Below the pieces are notes generated by a model, which was not told the DNA's origin, ran no database searches, and saw nothing but the letters and a program-made list of their open reading frames with translations. Made by a program: the position numbers and the translations under genes. DNA of 64,000 nucleotides, taken from contig PCUW01000002.1 of the NCBI GenBank assembly GCA_002787775.1, forward strand, positions 60,498-124,497, in the 5' to 3' direction. Below are positions 17,594 through 26,825 of the stretch, piece after piece. Origin of the DNA: Bdellovibrionales bacterium CG12_big_fil_rev_8_21_14_0_65_38_15 (GTDB lineage: Bacteria; Bdellovibrionota; Bacteriovoracia; Bacteriovoracales; Bacteriovoracaceae). How positions within the stretch are numbered: the stretch's first letter is position 1; the number at the start of each line of letters is the position of its first letter.

Positions 17594-18227
17594 AAATGAA
17601 TGTCACTCCCGCCCCGCCCTTACCATCAAGGCTTGGAACTGTTCTAACTTTACCTTCAAAAAATCCAAACATCGTTGAAGGGTTTAATGTGTGGCCTAAA
17701 AATTTTGCTATTGGATGATTTGTATTAAGCAGCCAAAGGCTGAGGTTCTCAATACCATAACCTAAAATACTGCCTAGAATCGGTGTCTGATAGAGGTCTT
17801 GAATACTGGCAGGCTCTGTATAAACTTCGACCGTGAATTCAAACAACGTACTTGAAATAAAAGTCAGTCCAACAGAATCGATTCGGTTGTAACCATTGGC
17901 TCGGTAGTAAAGATAAAGTTGGCTACCTGAAATAGGGTGAACTAACCAATTCCAAAAAGGAGTGTCACGATCAAAAACTACCTCTCCAAAATTATTGCCA
18001 TAATTTTTAAAGCTTCCATTGTCTTTAAAAACTGTAGGCTGAGTCAAAGGGTAGAGCGCCCATGAGGCAGCGTAAATAATCCCTAAATGTTTCCATGTTT
18101 CTGATTTTTCGTGATTTCTATCGATATACTCGTAATGCCACATAGCGTCACGTGTTGGATTACTTTCTTCTCCATGGATAAATCCACTGAAAAGAGAAAA
18201 AACAATCAAAATGCTGATCTTAAGCAT
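17583..18227 (-). CDS. DUF3943-like exported protein
   Basis: This is a 214-aa protein with an N-terminal signal peptide (MLKISILIVFSLFSGFIHG). It carries the pattern I associate with DUF3943 proteins: WNWLVHPISGSQLYLYYRANGY, then a conserved TLFEFTVEVYTEPASIQDL segment and PILGSILGYGIE. These proteins are predicted envelope proteins without a known reaction. The ORF track starts at 18383, which would overlap hemF by 90 bp. I use the ATG at 18225-18227 because the signal peptide begins there. It is coupled to the barrel gene downstream (11-bp overlap) and divergent from hemF (66-bp gap). Confidence 0.65.
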   Translation of the reverse strand: MLKISILIVFSLFSGFIHGEESNPTRDAMWHYEYIDRNHEKSETWKHLGIIYAASWALYPLTQPTVFKDNGSFKNYGNNFGEVVFDRDTPFWNWLVHPISGSQLYLYYRANGYNRIDSVGLTFISSTLFEFTVEVYTEPASIQDLYQTPILGSILGYGIENLSLWLLNTNHPIAKFLGHTLNPSTMFGFFEGKVRTVPSLDGKGGAGVTFIYEF

Positions 18228-18293
18228 GGTTCTATTCAACTGTATTAAGTATAAAAGTAATCGTAGCGCAGTGAGTATCACGTCGAGGTTAAC

Positions 18294-19199
18294 ATGCCAA
18301 TAAATCAACTTGAATCTACTAAGAATGCATTTGCAGATCACGTCAAAAAACTGCAAGACGAAATAACGGCGAAGCTTAAACAATTAGACCCTGAAACTAC
18401 AATGATTGAAGATCTATGGGATCGTCTGGACCATGCAGGACAACCCGGCGGTGGCGGAAGAACTAGAGCGTTTAAAGGTCATATCATCGAAAATGGTGGT
18501 GTTAATTATAGCCAAGTCTTTGGCAAAGTTGATCCTAAGTTTGCAAGCTCCTTAGGCGGTGACAGCGATGAGATGTGGGCCAGTGGCATTTCACTCATCC
18601 TACATCCAAGAAACCCTCGAATTCCAACTGTGCATATGAACTTTAGGATGATTCAAGTTGGAACAAAGTATTGGTTTGGTGGAGGCGCAGATCTGACACC
18701 ATTTTACCCTCACGAAGATGATTTTCGTCACTTCCACGGTGTGTGGAAAGAGGCGACAACAAAATATAATCAATGGGAAGCGATGAAGAAAAAATGTGAC
18801 GAATATTTCGTCAATACTCATCGTCAAAATGAAATGAGAGGGATTGGTGGAATTTTCTTTGATCACTTCAATAGTGGTTCAATCCAAGATGATTTCAATA
18901 TGGCGTGTGATCTTTCAAATCACTTCATTTCTTCTTATTTTCCAATTGCAGGAAAACGTCTAAATGAAGAATTTACACCAGAAGATGAGGATTTCATGCT
19001 TCACAGGCGTGGACGCTACGTAGAGTTCAATCTGCTGCATGATCGTGGAACTTTATTTGGTCTTAAGACCAATGGGCGTATCGACTCTATTTTGATCTCA
19101 TTGCCAGCGCGCTGTAATTATACCTACCAATACGCGCCAAAAGCTGGTTCTGCTCACGAAAAAATGCTGGACTTTTATAGGCCAAACGAATGGGCTTGA
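18294..19199 (+). CDS. hemF: Oxygen-dependent coproporphyrinogen III oxidase
   Basis: This 301-aa enzyme uses O2 to decarboxylate coproporphyrinogen III to protoporphyrinogen IX in haem synthesis, in the cytoplasm. HemF landmarks are QPGGGGRTRAFKG, VHMNFRMIQ, FGGGADLTPFYPHEDDFRHFH, RGIGGIFFDHFNSG, the RRGRYVEFNLLHDRGTLFGL signature and SLPARCNYTY. Length and the C-terminal NEWA match the family. A GAGGT site precedes the ATG. It shares a 66-bp divergent promoter region with the DUF3943-like gene. Presence of this form indicates an aerobic lifestyle. Confidence 0.96.
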   Translation: MPINQLESTKNAFADHVKKLQDEITAKLKQLDPETTMIEDLWDRLDHAGQPGGGGRTRAFKGHIIENGGVNYSQVFGKVDPKFASSLGGDSDEMWASGISLILHPRNPRIPTVHMNFRMIQVGTKYWFGGGADLTPFYPHEDDFRHFHGVWKEATTKYNQWEAMKKKCDEYFVNTHRQNEMRGIGGIFFDHFNSGSIQDDFNMACDLSNHFISSYFPIAGKRLNEEFTPEDEDFMLHRRGRYVEFNLLHDRGTLFGLKTNGRIDSILISLPARCNYTYQYAPKAGSAHEKMLDFYRPNEWA

Positions 19200-19315
19200 G
19201 TTGTCCAACCTAAATCAAGAGTTTTGATAGAGTTTGAAATCTCAAACAATTGATCGGATGAAAAGTCCTATTGAAATTGCTAAAATGCTTACAATTACTA
19301 AACAAAGGATTAAAT

Positions 19316-19672
19316 ATGAATAACTCACGTCGTGCATTTTTCAAAAAAAGCTTAATGGCTTTGGTTGCATTGCCATTATTAAAATCCAATAAAGTTGTCG
19401 CAGCAGTAGCTTGTCCACAAGCCGCTCCAAAAGATAAAAAAGCTGCAGGAAAACTTCTTGAAGAGGATTCATCGACTGGCAAAAGATTAGAGTATGTTGC
19501 TAATGCTGCTGATTCAAAAAACAAAAAGCACAAAGCTGGTGAGCATTGTGGAAACTGTAACTTCTATCAAGAAAAGAAAATGGTAGAAAACTATGCTCCA
19601 TGTTCGATGGCCGCCAATCGTTACGTCGCTGATTGTGGCTGGTGTAAAAGCTATAGAGCTAAGAAAGCATAA
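19316..19672 (+). CDS. High-potential iron-sulfur protein (HiPIP)
   Basis: This 118-aa protein begins with a twin-arginine signal (NNSRRAFFKKSLMALVALPLL), so it should be exported folded to the periplasm by Tat. The mature part carries the four HiPIP cysteines that bind one 4Fe-4S cluster: HCGNCNFYQ (Cx2C), then APCSMAANRY and DCGWCKSY. The Trp before the last Cys is typical. HiPIPs carry electrons to terminal oxidases or reductases. I moved the start from 19271 to the ATG at 19316, which has AAAGGA upstream and begins the Tat signal. A strong terminator follows. Confidence 0.88.
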   Translation: MNNSRRAFFKKSLMALVALPLLKSNKVVAAVACPQAAPKDKKAAGKLLEEDSSTGKRLEYVANAADSKNKKHKAGEHCGNCNFYQEKKMVENYAPCSMAANRYVADCGWCKSYRAKKA

Positions 19673-19692
19673 TTTTAAAAAAGTAAAAAAAG

Positions 19693-19720
19693 AAAAGCCC
19701 CGAAATTCGGGGCTTTTTTT
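19693..19720. terminator. Bidirectional intrinsic terminator
   Basis: AAAAGCCCCGAA pairs with TTCGGGGCTTTT with a very short loop, followed by a T run on the plus strand and, because the stem starts with an A run, by T residues on the minus strand too. It serves both the HiPIP gene (+) and the coiled-coil gene (-), whose stop codon overlaps it. Confidence 0.93.
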
Positions 19721-20423
19721 ATTGGTTAATAGCTCTTGTTAACTGATCATTCTCTCGAGCAAAGCGATCAAGCTCAACACCCATTCTGGCATTGAGTCGT
19801 TGTTGCTGCTTCGAGCGACTTTCTAAATCATCAATACGTGCCTGCAAGCGAGTAATCAGATCATCTTTAGAAATGACTTCAAGTTGAAGCATTTCATTGC
19901 TTTTTTGTTGTTGTCCAAGCGCAACTTCCATCTCGCTTCGAAGTTTACTTTCAGCAGAGAATCTTTTTTTATATGTTTCAATTTCAGAGTACTGACTGCG
20001 TTGAACGGCATCCAGTGAACTTTCATACTTTTGCAAGCGATCTAAGTTATTTTGAGTTGTTTCGAGGAGAGTTGAAACCTCATTAAGAGTGGAAGTTTTC
20101 GCATCAATCTCAGATCTAAGAATAGCAATTTGCTTTTTTGAAGAATCAATTAAAGATTGATGTTGAATTGTTTGCGCTTCGATCTTTCTTTGAAGTTTTT
20201 GTATTTCTAGATCAAGCTCTTCTTGCTGCTTTTGTTTTTGCTCATCAAGAGAGTCATAACTAGCTTTTAAACTTGTTAATTGAAGCTTGAGTGATTGAAT
20301 TTCAGGCTCTCTGGCTTCCCAAACACCTTGGCAAACATTGAATGCACTGGTTTTACGATGAGGCTTAAATAACGCTTCATGCGAATGGACTAGATCCTCG
20401 AAACTTTCATAGAGCTTGTTCAT
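19719..20423 (-). CDS. Coiled-coil protein
   Basis: This 234-aa product is almost entirely predicted coiled coil from about residue 35 to the end, with heptad-like Leu/Ile spacing and Glu, Lys and Gln richness. It has no signal peptide, membrane segment or known catalytic motif. The ORF track begins at 20474, but only the ATG at 20421-20423 has a ribosome binding site (GGAG, 5 nt away). It may be a cytoskeletal or scaffold protein, which is inference from composition alone. It converges on the HiPIP gene at the shared terminator. Confidence 0.65.
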   Translation of the reverse strand: MNKLYESFEDLVHSHEALFKPHRKTSAFNVCQGVWEAREPEIQSLKLQLTSLKASYDSLDEQKQKQQEELDLEIQKLQRKIEAQTIQHQSLIDSSKKQIAILRSEIDAKTSTLNEVSTLLETTQNNLDRLQKYESSLDAVQRSQYSEIETYKKRFSAESKLRSEMEVALGQQQKSNEMLQLEVISKDDLITRLQARIDDLESRSKQQQRLNARMGVELDRFARENDQLTRAINQ

Positions 20424-20625
20424 GCTCACTCCATCCTTGAGTAAGTTTAAGTTACTGATATTTAATTGTGACATAAACTTGACCCAAGGATCAAACTTTT
20501 AATAACTGCTTGATATTACATAGGTTTTGACAGCTTTCCACCATTCTTGTCAACGGATTTTAGTGATATAGGTCAATGACGTTGCTAGAAATCCTCATCG
20601 AAACAAATGAATCCGGGAGGACAAG

Positions 20626-21147
20626 ATGAAAAATATCGTAACGATTTTAATGACCCTATCTCTTTTTATCACTTCAAATGCTGCTATCGCCAATGATGTC
20701 GCTCAGCTTTTTAAGCTTGATTCAAAAGAGGAATTCTTTAAAGACTTTGATAAAAAAATGGATGCGTCTAAAAAACAAATTAAAAAAATTCTTAAAAAAG
20801 ATGACGCTTTTTTAGAAAAGAACTTTGGAAAACAAGTTCAACTCTTAAAAGAAGATCAAGAAGAGTTATTGTTTGATCTAGGTCTTGATCATGTTTCTAC
20901 GACTCGTGAAGTGGTTGAAGCTATGGCCACAGATGAAGCTCAAGCTGTTATCTTAACTCATATCGAAAATAAAATTGTTGAAGCTGGTGGTTTTGATTCA
21001 TTTAAAGCAAAAGTAGATTCAAATCAAAAAGGCTTCTTTAGCGATATTTTTAGAGGTCTAGTTCGTGCTGTTGGAACAGTTTTGTTTTGGGTTTTTGTTT
21101 ACCCATTCATGATTCTAATGATTCTAACCGGTGCTTGGCAGCTCTAA
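20626..21147 (+). CDS. Hypothetical exported protein with C-terminal membrane helix
   Basis: This 173-aa protein has a signal peptide (MKNIVTILMTLSLFITSNAAIA). A charged Lys-rich helical middle follows (FDKKMDASKKQIKKILKK), then one C-terminal hydrophobic segment (about residues 145-172, VGTVLFWVFVYPFMILMIL). The likely topology is a periplasmic helical domain anchored in the inner membrane. A strong GGGAGGA site precedes the ATG. It overlaps the convergent TetR-type gene by 4 bp. No family recognised. Confidence 0.65.
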   Translation: MKNIVTILMTLSLFITSNAAIANDVAQLFKLDSKEEFFKDFDKKMDASKKQIKKILKKDDAFLEKNFGKQVQLLKEDQEELLFDLGLDHVSTTREVVEAMATDEAQAVILTHIENKIVEAGGFDSFKAKVDSNQKGFFSDIFRGLVRAVGTVLFWVFVYPFMILMILTGAWQL

Positions 21148-21644
21148 TTGAGCTTTTCAAAAAGAGTGTCGATCATCTCATGGTCGACATCCCCATGAAG
21201 AGCGCAACCAAGCTCTAAAAGATAAATCATCATAAAGCTTTCTTTCGTTAACCCGGGAGAAAGCTTTTTTAATAAACTAAATAAGCTTTCTTCTGCGTCT
21301 TTGATAATTTGTCCGATTTCATTGTCAGCACGACGATTCAGGTAAAACAGGACAAGCAGGTAAGGCATTTGATTAAGCTGTTGCAGAACAAGCTTAATTC
21401 GCTCTCGCGGCATGATTGGATCTAATCCTTCAAGATTAAATACCGTCTGGACCATATACTTCATGGCTTCACTTAAAAGTTTTTCTTTTTCTTTGCCGTA
21501 ATAATAATAAATTAATGTTCTGGATACGCCAGAATCCGTGGCGACTTGTGAGATTGTCCAAAGCAGATGGCCTTTATTGACCTCAAGTTTGGTTACACTA
21601 CCAAGTATTTTGTAGTGAATATCTTCTTTAGATTCTTGGACCAT
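21144..21644 (-). CDS. TetR-family regulator at the end of the suf operon
   Basis: This 166-aa protein has an N-terminal helix-turn-helix of TetR type (TISQVATDSGVSRTLIYYYYG, about residues 30-50). A shorter than usual all-helical C-terminal domain follows. The recognition helix is followed by YYYYGKEKEKLL, as in typical TetR (YYHF.SKe.L). Its ATG overlaps the nfu stop codon (TAATG), so it is translated with the suf genes. It may adjust this operon or an unrelated target; the ligand is unknown. Full TetR proteins are usually about 190-220 aa. Confidence 0.8.
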   Translation of the reverse strand: MVQESKEDIHYKILGSVTKLEVNKGHLLWTISQVATDSGVSRTLIYYYYGKEKEKLLSEAMKYMVQTVFNLEGLDPIMPRERIKLVLQQLNQMPYLLVLFYLNRRADNEIGQIIKDAEESLFSLLKKLSPGLTKESFMMIYLLELGCALHGDVDHEMIDTLFEKLN

Positions 21645-22213
21645 TAGAAGTCTGGGGCAATATAGACTTCAATTTCAGGGTCGTATTCATCTCTTAGAAT
21701 GCCTTTGATGGCTTCAAGAGTACCTGTGGTTGAGCTTGGGCAAGTCCCGCAAGCACCTTGGTACTTAACGACCAAAACGTGGTCTTCGTAGCTCATCGCC
21801 ACGATATCACCACCGTCACCTTGAAGACCTGGACGAATGGTACGATCTAGAATTTGCTCAATTTCTAAGAGTTCTGGTTTTAATGCTTTTCTGCGATCCG
21901 CTTCTGGATCAGGATCAAAATAATCAGCATTATGAGTTGGCATATTCTCGTTAATGACTTCAAGAATTTTACCTTCTAGATTATCCCATTCTTCATAATT
22001 AAATTTTGTCACAGTAACGACGTTATCAAAAAAGTGTAGCTGGTCTACACCTCTGATCATAAAAAGCTTAAGCGCTAATTTATTCTCGCCGCATTCCATT
22101 GGAGATTTATAACTTGAGTTTCCTTCAAGCTTAAATGGTTTATCAGCGATAAACTTAAGCGCGTTTGGATTTGGAGTAGGTTGGATATCAATTTCTAAAA
22201 CATTTTGTTCCAT
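21644..22213 (-). CDS. nfu: Nfu-type Fe-S cluster scaffold/carrier
   Basis: This 189-aa protein has an N-terminal Nfu domain (about residues 5-90, beginning IQPTPNPNALKFI). A NifU-like C-terminal domain (about 115-185) follows, with QGDGGDI and the cluster-binding CGTCPSS (CxxC). Nfu proteins accept an Fe-S cluster from the SUF complex and pass it to target enzymes. It starts 3 bp after the sufS stop, with AGGA formed at the end of sufS, and overlaps the TetR gene by one base. It probably fills the cluster-carrier role, since no sufA is seen in the operon. Confidence 0.92.
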   Translation of the reverse strand: MEQNVLEIDIQPTPNPNALKFIADKPFKLEGNSSYKSPMECGENKLALKLFMIRGVDQLHFFDNVVTVTKFNYEEWDNLEGKILEVINENMPTHNADYFDPDPEADRRKALKPELLEIEQILDRTIRPGLQGDGGDIVAMSYEDHVLVVKYQGACGTCPSSTTGTLEAIKGILRDEYDPEIEVYIAPDF

Positions 22214-22216
22214 ATT

Positions 22217-23434
22217 TTATCCTAAAAGCTCGATGGCCTTATTAATGCCAGCAACGAGTTTATCTATTTCTTCTTTCGTATTATAAAAACAAAAACTCGC
22301 CCTTGTTGTTCCGGTAATGCCAAAACGTTTCATGAGCGGTTGAGTACAATGGTGTCCCGTTCTAACGGCGATGCCTTGTTGGTCTAGAATCGTTCCAATA
22401 TCTTGTGGATGCAGGCCATCGATAACAAATGAAATCACAGCACTTTTATGTTTTGCCGTACCGATTATTTTTAAACCTTTAATATCGCTAAATTTTTTGG
22501 TCGCATAGGTTAGAAGTTCGTGTTCAATCTCCTCAATGCGAGACAATCCGATTTCTTGGATATATTCGATAGCGTATTTTAGACCAATCACACCTGCGAT
22601 ATGGGGAGTTCCTGCCTCAAATTTATGAGGAAGCTCATTGTAGGTCGTCTTTTCAAAAGTAACGACATCGATCATATCTCCGCCGCCTTGCCACGGTGAC
22701 ATGGCATTAAGCAGATCTTTTTTTCCATATAAAACGCCAACACCTGTTGGGGCAAACATTTTATGGGATGAGAAGGCTAGAAAGTCACAGTCAAGCTCTT
22801 GCACATCAATTTTCATGTGAGCAATGGCCTGAGCAGCATCAACAAGTGTTTTGGCACCAACTGATTTGGCCATCTCAATAATTTCTTTAACTGGATTAAT
22901 TGTTCCAAGAGCATTTGAAATTAAATTAAACGCCACCATCTTGGTATTAGAGTTTAATTTCTTTTTTAATTCAGAAAGAATGATGTCACCATTATCATCG
23001 ACTGGTGCTTCAACAACTTTTGCACCCGTACGCTCGGCCACAAGCTGCCAAGGAACGATATTTGAATGGTGTTCAAGTGTGGTTAGGATGATCTCGTCAC
23101 CTTTTTTAAGATTGTCTATGCCCCAAGACCAAGCCACTAAATTGATTGATTCAGTGGTTCCTTTGGTGAAGATAACCTGCTCACGAGATTCAGAGTTGAT
23201 AAACTCTCTAAGCGCATCACGAGTCGACTCGTACTGCATTGTTCCTGTTTCTGATAAGTAATGAACACCGCGGTGAATATTAGCAGCATCAAAAGAGTAG
23301 TGGCGAGTCACGGCATCAATAACGCTTTTACACTTAATCGTACTAGCAGCGTTATCTAAATAGATAAGAGTCTTGTTATGAACAATGCGCTCTAGTTCAG
23401 GGAAATCGGCACGAATTTGTTCAATCGTTTTCAT
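22217..23434 (-). CDS. sufS: Cysteine desulfurase SufS
   Basis: This is a 405-aa group II cysteine desulfurase (PLP, fold type I) that takes sulfur from cysteine for Fe-S assembly. Landmarks are YLDNAAST near the N-terminus, the TLEHHSNIVPW segment, the PLP-lysine site SSHKMFAPTGVGVLYG, the GGGDMID loop and the persulfide-bearing Cys in RTGHHCTQPLM. Length matches SufS. It overlaps sufD by 4 bp (ATGA). Neither SufE nor SufU, the usual sulfur acceptors for SufS, is visible in the operon. Confidence 0.95.
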   Translation of the reverse strand: MKTIEQIRADFPELERIVHNKTLIYLDNAASTIKCKSVIDAVTRHYSFDAANIHRGVHYLSETGTMQYESTRDALREFINSESREQVIFTKGTTESINLVAWSWGIDNLKKGDEIILTTLEHHSNIVPWQLVAERTGAKVVEAPVDDNGDIILSELKKKLNSNTKMVAFNLISNALGTINPVKEIIEMAKSVGAKTLVDAAQAIAHMKIDVQELDCDFLAFSSHKMFAPTGVGVLYGKKDLLNAMSPWQGGGDMIDVVTFEKTTYNELPHKFEAGTPHIAGVIGLKYAIEYIQEIGLSRIEEIEHELLTYATKKFSDIKGLKIIGTAKHKSAVISFVIDGLHPQDIGTILDQQGIAVRTGHHCTQPLMKRFGITGTTRASFCFYNTKEEIDKLVAGINKAIELLG

Positions 23435-24609
23435 GATTCGAATTTCTCCAAAGCAAACTGCTCAAAATTTTCAAACAGAAGATCATTAACCCAATGTCTG
23501 ATCACTTCAGATTTAATTCTTAAAATGGCATCAGAGGCAAAAGCATGACAAAGAATTTTCTGTGCGCGCTGCTGATTGATACCGCGAGATCTGAGATAAA
23601 AAACTTCTTCAGGTGAAAGCTGGCCAACTGTCGCGCCGTGAGCACATTTGACATCATCGGCATGAACTAGAAGTTGTGGTCTAGTATCGACATGAGCTTT
23701 TTTAGAAAGGACTAGGTTTTTATTCAACTGAGAGGCATCCACTTTTTGAGCGTCTTTTGCGATCTCAAGTCTGCCGGTGAAAACACCGCGTGATTCATCA
23801 TCTAAAACCATCTTAAACAACTGATCAGAAGTAGTATGAGCTGCATTATGATTAAGTGTTATATGTTGATCAGCGTGTTGATTCGCTCGCAAAGCAAATA
23901 GCCCGTGAGCATTAACGTGTGAGCCACTTTGATTAATTTCAGCAAGTAACTCTTGTCTGGTTAATTTTGAACCAGAGGCAAAAATAAAGAAGTCTGCTGT
24001 TGCATTCTTGGCAATAGTTGCTGTTGTTTTGGCGATATGAATTTGCTCGGCACCACCAATGACAGTTTTAATATGTTGAACATGAGCACCATCTTCAACA
24101 GTCAGTTTTACTCTGGCGTAGGTAGTCGACTCTTGCTCAGCATCTGGCGCAAAAGATTCAAGAAAAGCAATCTCAGCAAACTGGCCGACCTTGATTTCAA
24201 AGCTTGGCGCAATTTCATTGGTATGAATAATTAAAATAGGCTGATCTATTATCGTCTTTTTTTCAACTTCTAATAGATAGTTTTGTGCGTTGTGAAGTCT
24301 ATTCAGTGCTGAGGAAAAATCAATGACTTCGTCTGCGAGGTTATTCTTTTTTAGATTAACGCCAGCAGGAAGGTTTGAAGCAATATCATTTGCACTTACT
24401 TTAATAAAGTAAGGCGAGAGTTTTTCTAAACTCTTTGATTGAACAACCTTAGGCGCCAGGCTTTTGCCCGTCATAAATTTGGCTGGATTGGTGTATTTCC
24501 AAGACTCATCTCTATTGGTTGGAACACCATTATTTTTTAGCCAAGTCTTTGCTTGTTCATTTGATGAACTAGCTGAAGAATCGAGAATGTTATCTAGTAT
24601 GCTTGTCAT
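23431..24609 (-). CDS. sufD: Fe-S assembly protein SufD
   Basis: This 392-aa subunit of the SufBC2D scaffold has the right-handed beta-helix SufBD core (about residues 130-360) ending in the family motif VGQLSPEEVFYLRSRGI and AQKILCHAFASD. The N-terminal region is helical and variable, as in SufD (WKYTNPAKF). The conserved His in VKCAHGATVGQ is present. It lies 2 bp after sufC and overlaps sufS by 4 bp. Compared with SufB it lacks the cysteine-rich cluster region. Confidence 0.93.
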   Translation of the reverse strand: MTSILDNILDSSASSSNEQAKTWLKNNGVPTNRDESWKYTNPAKFMTGKSLAPKVVQSKSLEKLSPYFIKVSANDIASNLPAGVNLKKNNLADEVIDFSSALNRLHNAQNYLLEVEKKTIIDQPILIIHTNEIAPSFEIKVGQFAEIAFLESFAPDAEQESTTYARVKLTVEDGAHVQHIKTVIGGAEQIHIAKTTATIAKNATADFFIFASGSKLTRQELLAEINQSGSHVNAHGLFALRANQHADQHITLNHNAAHTTSDQLFKMVLDDESRGVFTGRLEIAKDAQKVDASQLNKNLVLSKKAHVDTRPQLLVHADDVKCAHGATVGQLSPEEVFYLRSRGINQQRAQKILCHAFASDAILRIKSEVIRHWVNDLLFENFEQFALEKFES

Positions 24610-24611
24610 TA

Positions 24612-25367
24612 TTAAGCCTTAATTAACCAGTCGTATCCGCGTTTTTCTAATTCAAGTGCTAATTCTTTGCCACCCGATTTAATGATTTTTCCTTGCCATA
24701 AAACATGGACGTAGTCAGGAACAATAAAATCAAGTAGGCGTTGATAGTGAGTCACAAGAACAACGGCATTATATTTTGTTTTAAGAGCGTTAACTCCCTT
24801 AGCTACAATTTGTAGAGCATCGATGTCTAAACCCGAGTCAGTTTCATCTAAAAGGGCAAGTCTTGGATTTAAAACTGCCATTTGTAGAATTTCATTTTTC
24901 TTTTTCTCACCACCAGAAAAACCAGTATTAACGGCGCGATCTAAAAAAGAAGAGTCCATTGAAAGAAGTTCAAGTTTTGGTCTTAAAAAGAGTCTGAACT
25001 CTTCTTCGTCCATGGCCTTAGCACCTTGGTGGGTACAAACAGCGTTATAGCTCTCTCTTAAAAAGTGAAGGTTCGTTACACCTGGAATTTCTACCGGGTA
25101 TTGAAAACCTAAGAAGATGCCTTCTTTAGATCTTTCATCCGCTTCAAGTTCAAGCAGGTTCTTCTCTTTCTTGTTGATGGTGTAATTGACTTCGCCGTCT
25201 GTTACTTCAAAAGAAGGGTGGCCAGCAATGACTTTTGCTAATGTTGATTTACCAGAACCGTTTGGTCCCATAATGGCATGTACTTCGCCGGCCTTAATCT
25301 CAAGATTAATCCCTTTTAGGATTTCTTTGTCTTCAACTTTGGCGTGCAGGTTTTTAATTGAAATCAT
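24612..25367 (-). CDS. sufC: SUF ATPase SufC
   Basis: This is a 251-aa ABC-type ATPase of the Fe-S scaffold. It has Walker A GPNGSGKST (about residue 36), the Q-loop GFQYPVEIPG, the SufC-specific signature FSGGEKKKNEILQM, Walker B LALLDETDSGLD and the switch His in VTHYQRLL. It drives the shape change of SufBD that lets iron and sulfur enter. It is soluble. It starts 9 bp after sufB, and sufD follows after 2 bp. Confidence 0.96.
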   Translation of the reverse strand: MISIKNLHAKVEDKEILKGINLEIKAGEVHAIMGPNGSGKSTLAKVIAGHPSFEVTDGEVNYTINKKEKNLLELEADERSKEGIFLGFQYPVEIPGVTNLHFLRESYNAVCTHQGAKAMDEEEFRLFLRPKLELLSMDSSFLDRAVNTGFSGGEKKKNEILQMAVLNPRLALLDETDSGLDIDALQIVAKGVNALKTKYNAVVLVTHYQRLLDFIVPDYVHVLWQGKIIKSGGKELALELEKRGYDWLIKA

Positions 25368-25376
25368 TTGTTTTTC

Positions 25377-26825
25377 CTATCCAATACTATTTTCAAGTTT
25401 CATTTCTAATAATTTTACAGCTTCAACAGAGAACTCAAGCGGTAGCTCCTTAAAGACTTCCTTACAAAAGCCATTCACGATCATGGAGATACATTTTTCA
25501 CTATCAAGACCACGGCTCTTTAAATAAAACAGCTGATCTTCAGAGATACGAGAAGTCGAAGCTTCATGCTCAACTGTCGCCGTATCATTTTTAACGTCGA
25601 TATAAGGGAAGGTGTGGGCCGAGCTCTTATCACCAACCAGCATTGAGTCACACTGAGAGTAATTTCTTGCTCCGTGGGCCGAAGGCATAATTTTAACTAA
25701 GCCTCTATAAGCATTGCTACTTTGTTCGGCCGAAATCCCTTTAGAGATAATCGTCGACTTCGTATTTTTACCGATATGGATCATCTTAGTTCCAGTATCA
25801 GCTTGCATTTTATTATTGGTTAAAGCGACAGAGTAGAACTCACCTTGAGAGTTATCTCCAATCAAATTACATGATGGATATTTCCAAGTGATGGCCGAAC
25901 CGGCTTCAACCTGTGTCCAAGAGACATAAGAGTTTTTACCAAGGCAGTTGGCTCTTTTAGTAACGAAATTATAAATGCCGCCTTTACCTTCTTTGTCACC
26001 GGCGTACCAGTTTTGAACAGTAGAATAGCGAATAGTGGCATCATCAAGAGCGACTAACTCTACGATAGCAGCGTGAAGTTGATTTTCATCACGTTGAGGC
26101 GCGGTACAGCCTTCAAGGTAGTTAACGTAACTTCCTTCATCAGCAACAACGAGCGTTCTTTCAAATTGTCCGGTCTCTTTGGCATTGATTCTAAAATAAG
26201 TTGAAAGATCCAGCGGACACTTCACACCTTTTGGAATGTAGACAAATGAGCCATCTGAAAAGACCGCAGCATTGAGAGCGGCGAAGTAATTGTCTGATGG
26301 TGGAACCACTGTTCCAAGATACTTTTTAACCAGTTCTGGATGTTCTCTAACAGCTTCTGAAATCGAGCAGAAGATCACGCCAACTTTTTCAAGATCTTCT
26401 TTGTAAGTTGTAGCAACAGAAACTGAATCGAAGACTGCATCAACGGCTACACCTGAAATTCTTTTTTGCTCCGTTAATGGAATCCCAAGTTTTTCAAAGG
26501 TCGCTAAGAGCTCAGGATCAACCTCATCAAGTGACGTTAGGTTTTCTTTTTTCTTAGGAGCAGCGTAGTAGTACAGGTTTTGATAATCAATCTTTGGGTA
26601 ATCAAGATGTGCCCATGTTGGCTCGCTCATGGTTAGCCATTTTGCATAAGCCTTTAGACGGTAATCAAGTAACCACTGTGGTTCTTGTTTCTTGGCTGAT
26701 AATAAGCGAATGACGTCTTCGTTAAGACCTCTAGGAAACTCTTCAGTTTCAATGTCAGTGAAGAAGCCATACTTATAGTCATCGCCCTGGCCACTTAGAT
26801 TTGCATTTTTATTATCTGATTCCAT
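25377..26825 (-). CDS. sufB: Fe-S assembly scaffold SufB
   Basis: This 482-aa scaffold subunit matches SufB across its length. It shows the N-terminal [17 protein letters not shown] segment, [74 protein letters not shown] and the C-terminal [21 protein letters not shown]. The cysteines in EGCTAP and SQCDSML are those thought to carry sulfur or cluster. It overlaps the 3' end of the Rrf2 gene by 14 bp, so regulator and scaffold are coupled. First structural gene of the operon. Confidence 0.96.
   Translation of the reverse strand: MESDNKNANLSGQGDDYKYGFFTDIETEEFPRGLNEDVIRLLSAKKQEPQWLLDYRLKAYAKWLTMSEPTWAHLDYPKIDYQNLYYYAAPKKKENLTSLDEVDPELLATFEKLGIPLTEQKRISGVAVDAVFDSVSVATTYKEDLEKVGVIFCSISEAVREHPELVKKYLGTVVPPSDNYFAALNAAVFSDGSFVYIPKGVKCPLDLSTYFRINAKETGQFERTLVVADEGSYVNYLEGCTAPQRDENQLHAAIVELVALDDATIRYSTVQNWYAGDKEGKGGIYNFVTKRANCLGKNSYVSWTQVEAGSAITWKYPSCNLIGDNSQGEFYSVALTNNKMQADTGTKMIHIGKNTKSTIISKGISAEQSSNAYRGLVKIMPSAHGARNYSQCDSMLVGDKSSAHTFPYIDVKNDTATVEHEASTSRISEDQLFYLKSRGLDSEKCISMIVNGFCKEVFKELPLEFSVEAVKLLEMKLENSIG

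Noticed and set aside
18228-18383. N-terminal 52-residue extension of the DUF3943-like ORF
   Set aside because: It would overlap hemF by 90 bp on the other strand and place a signal peptide in the middle of the protein.
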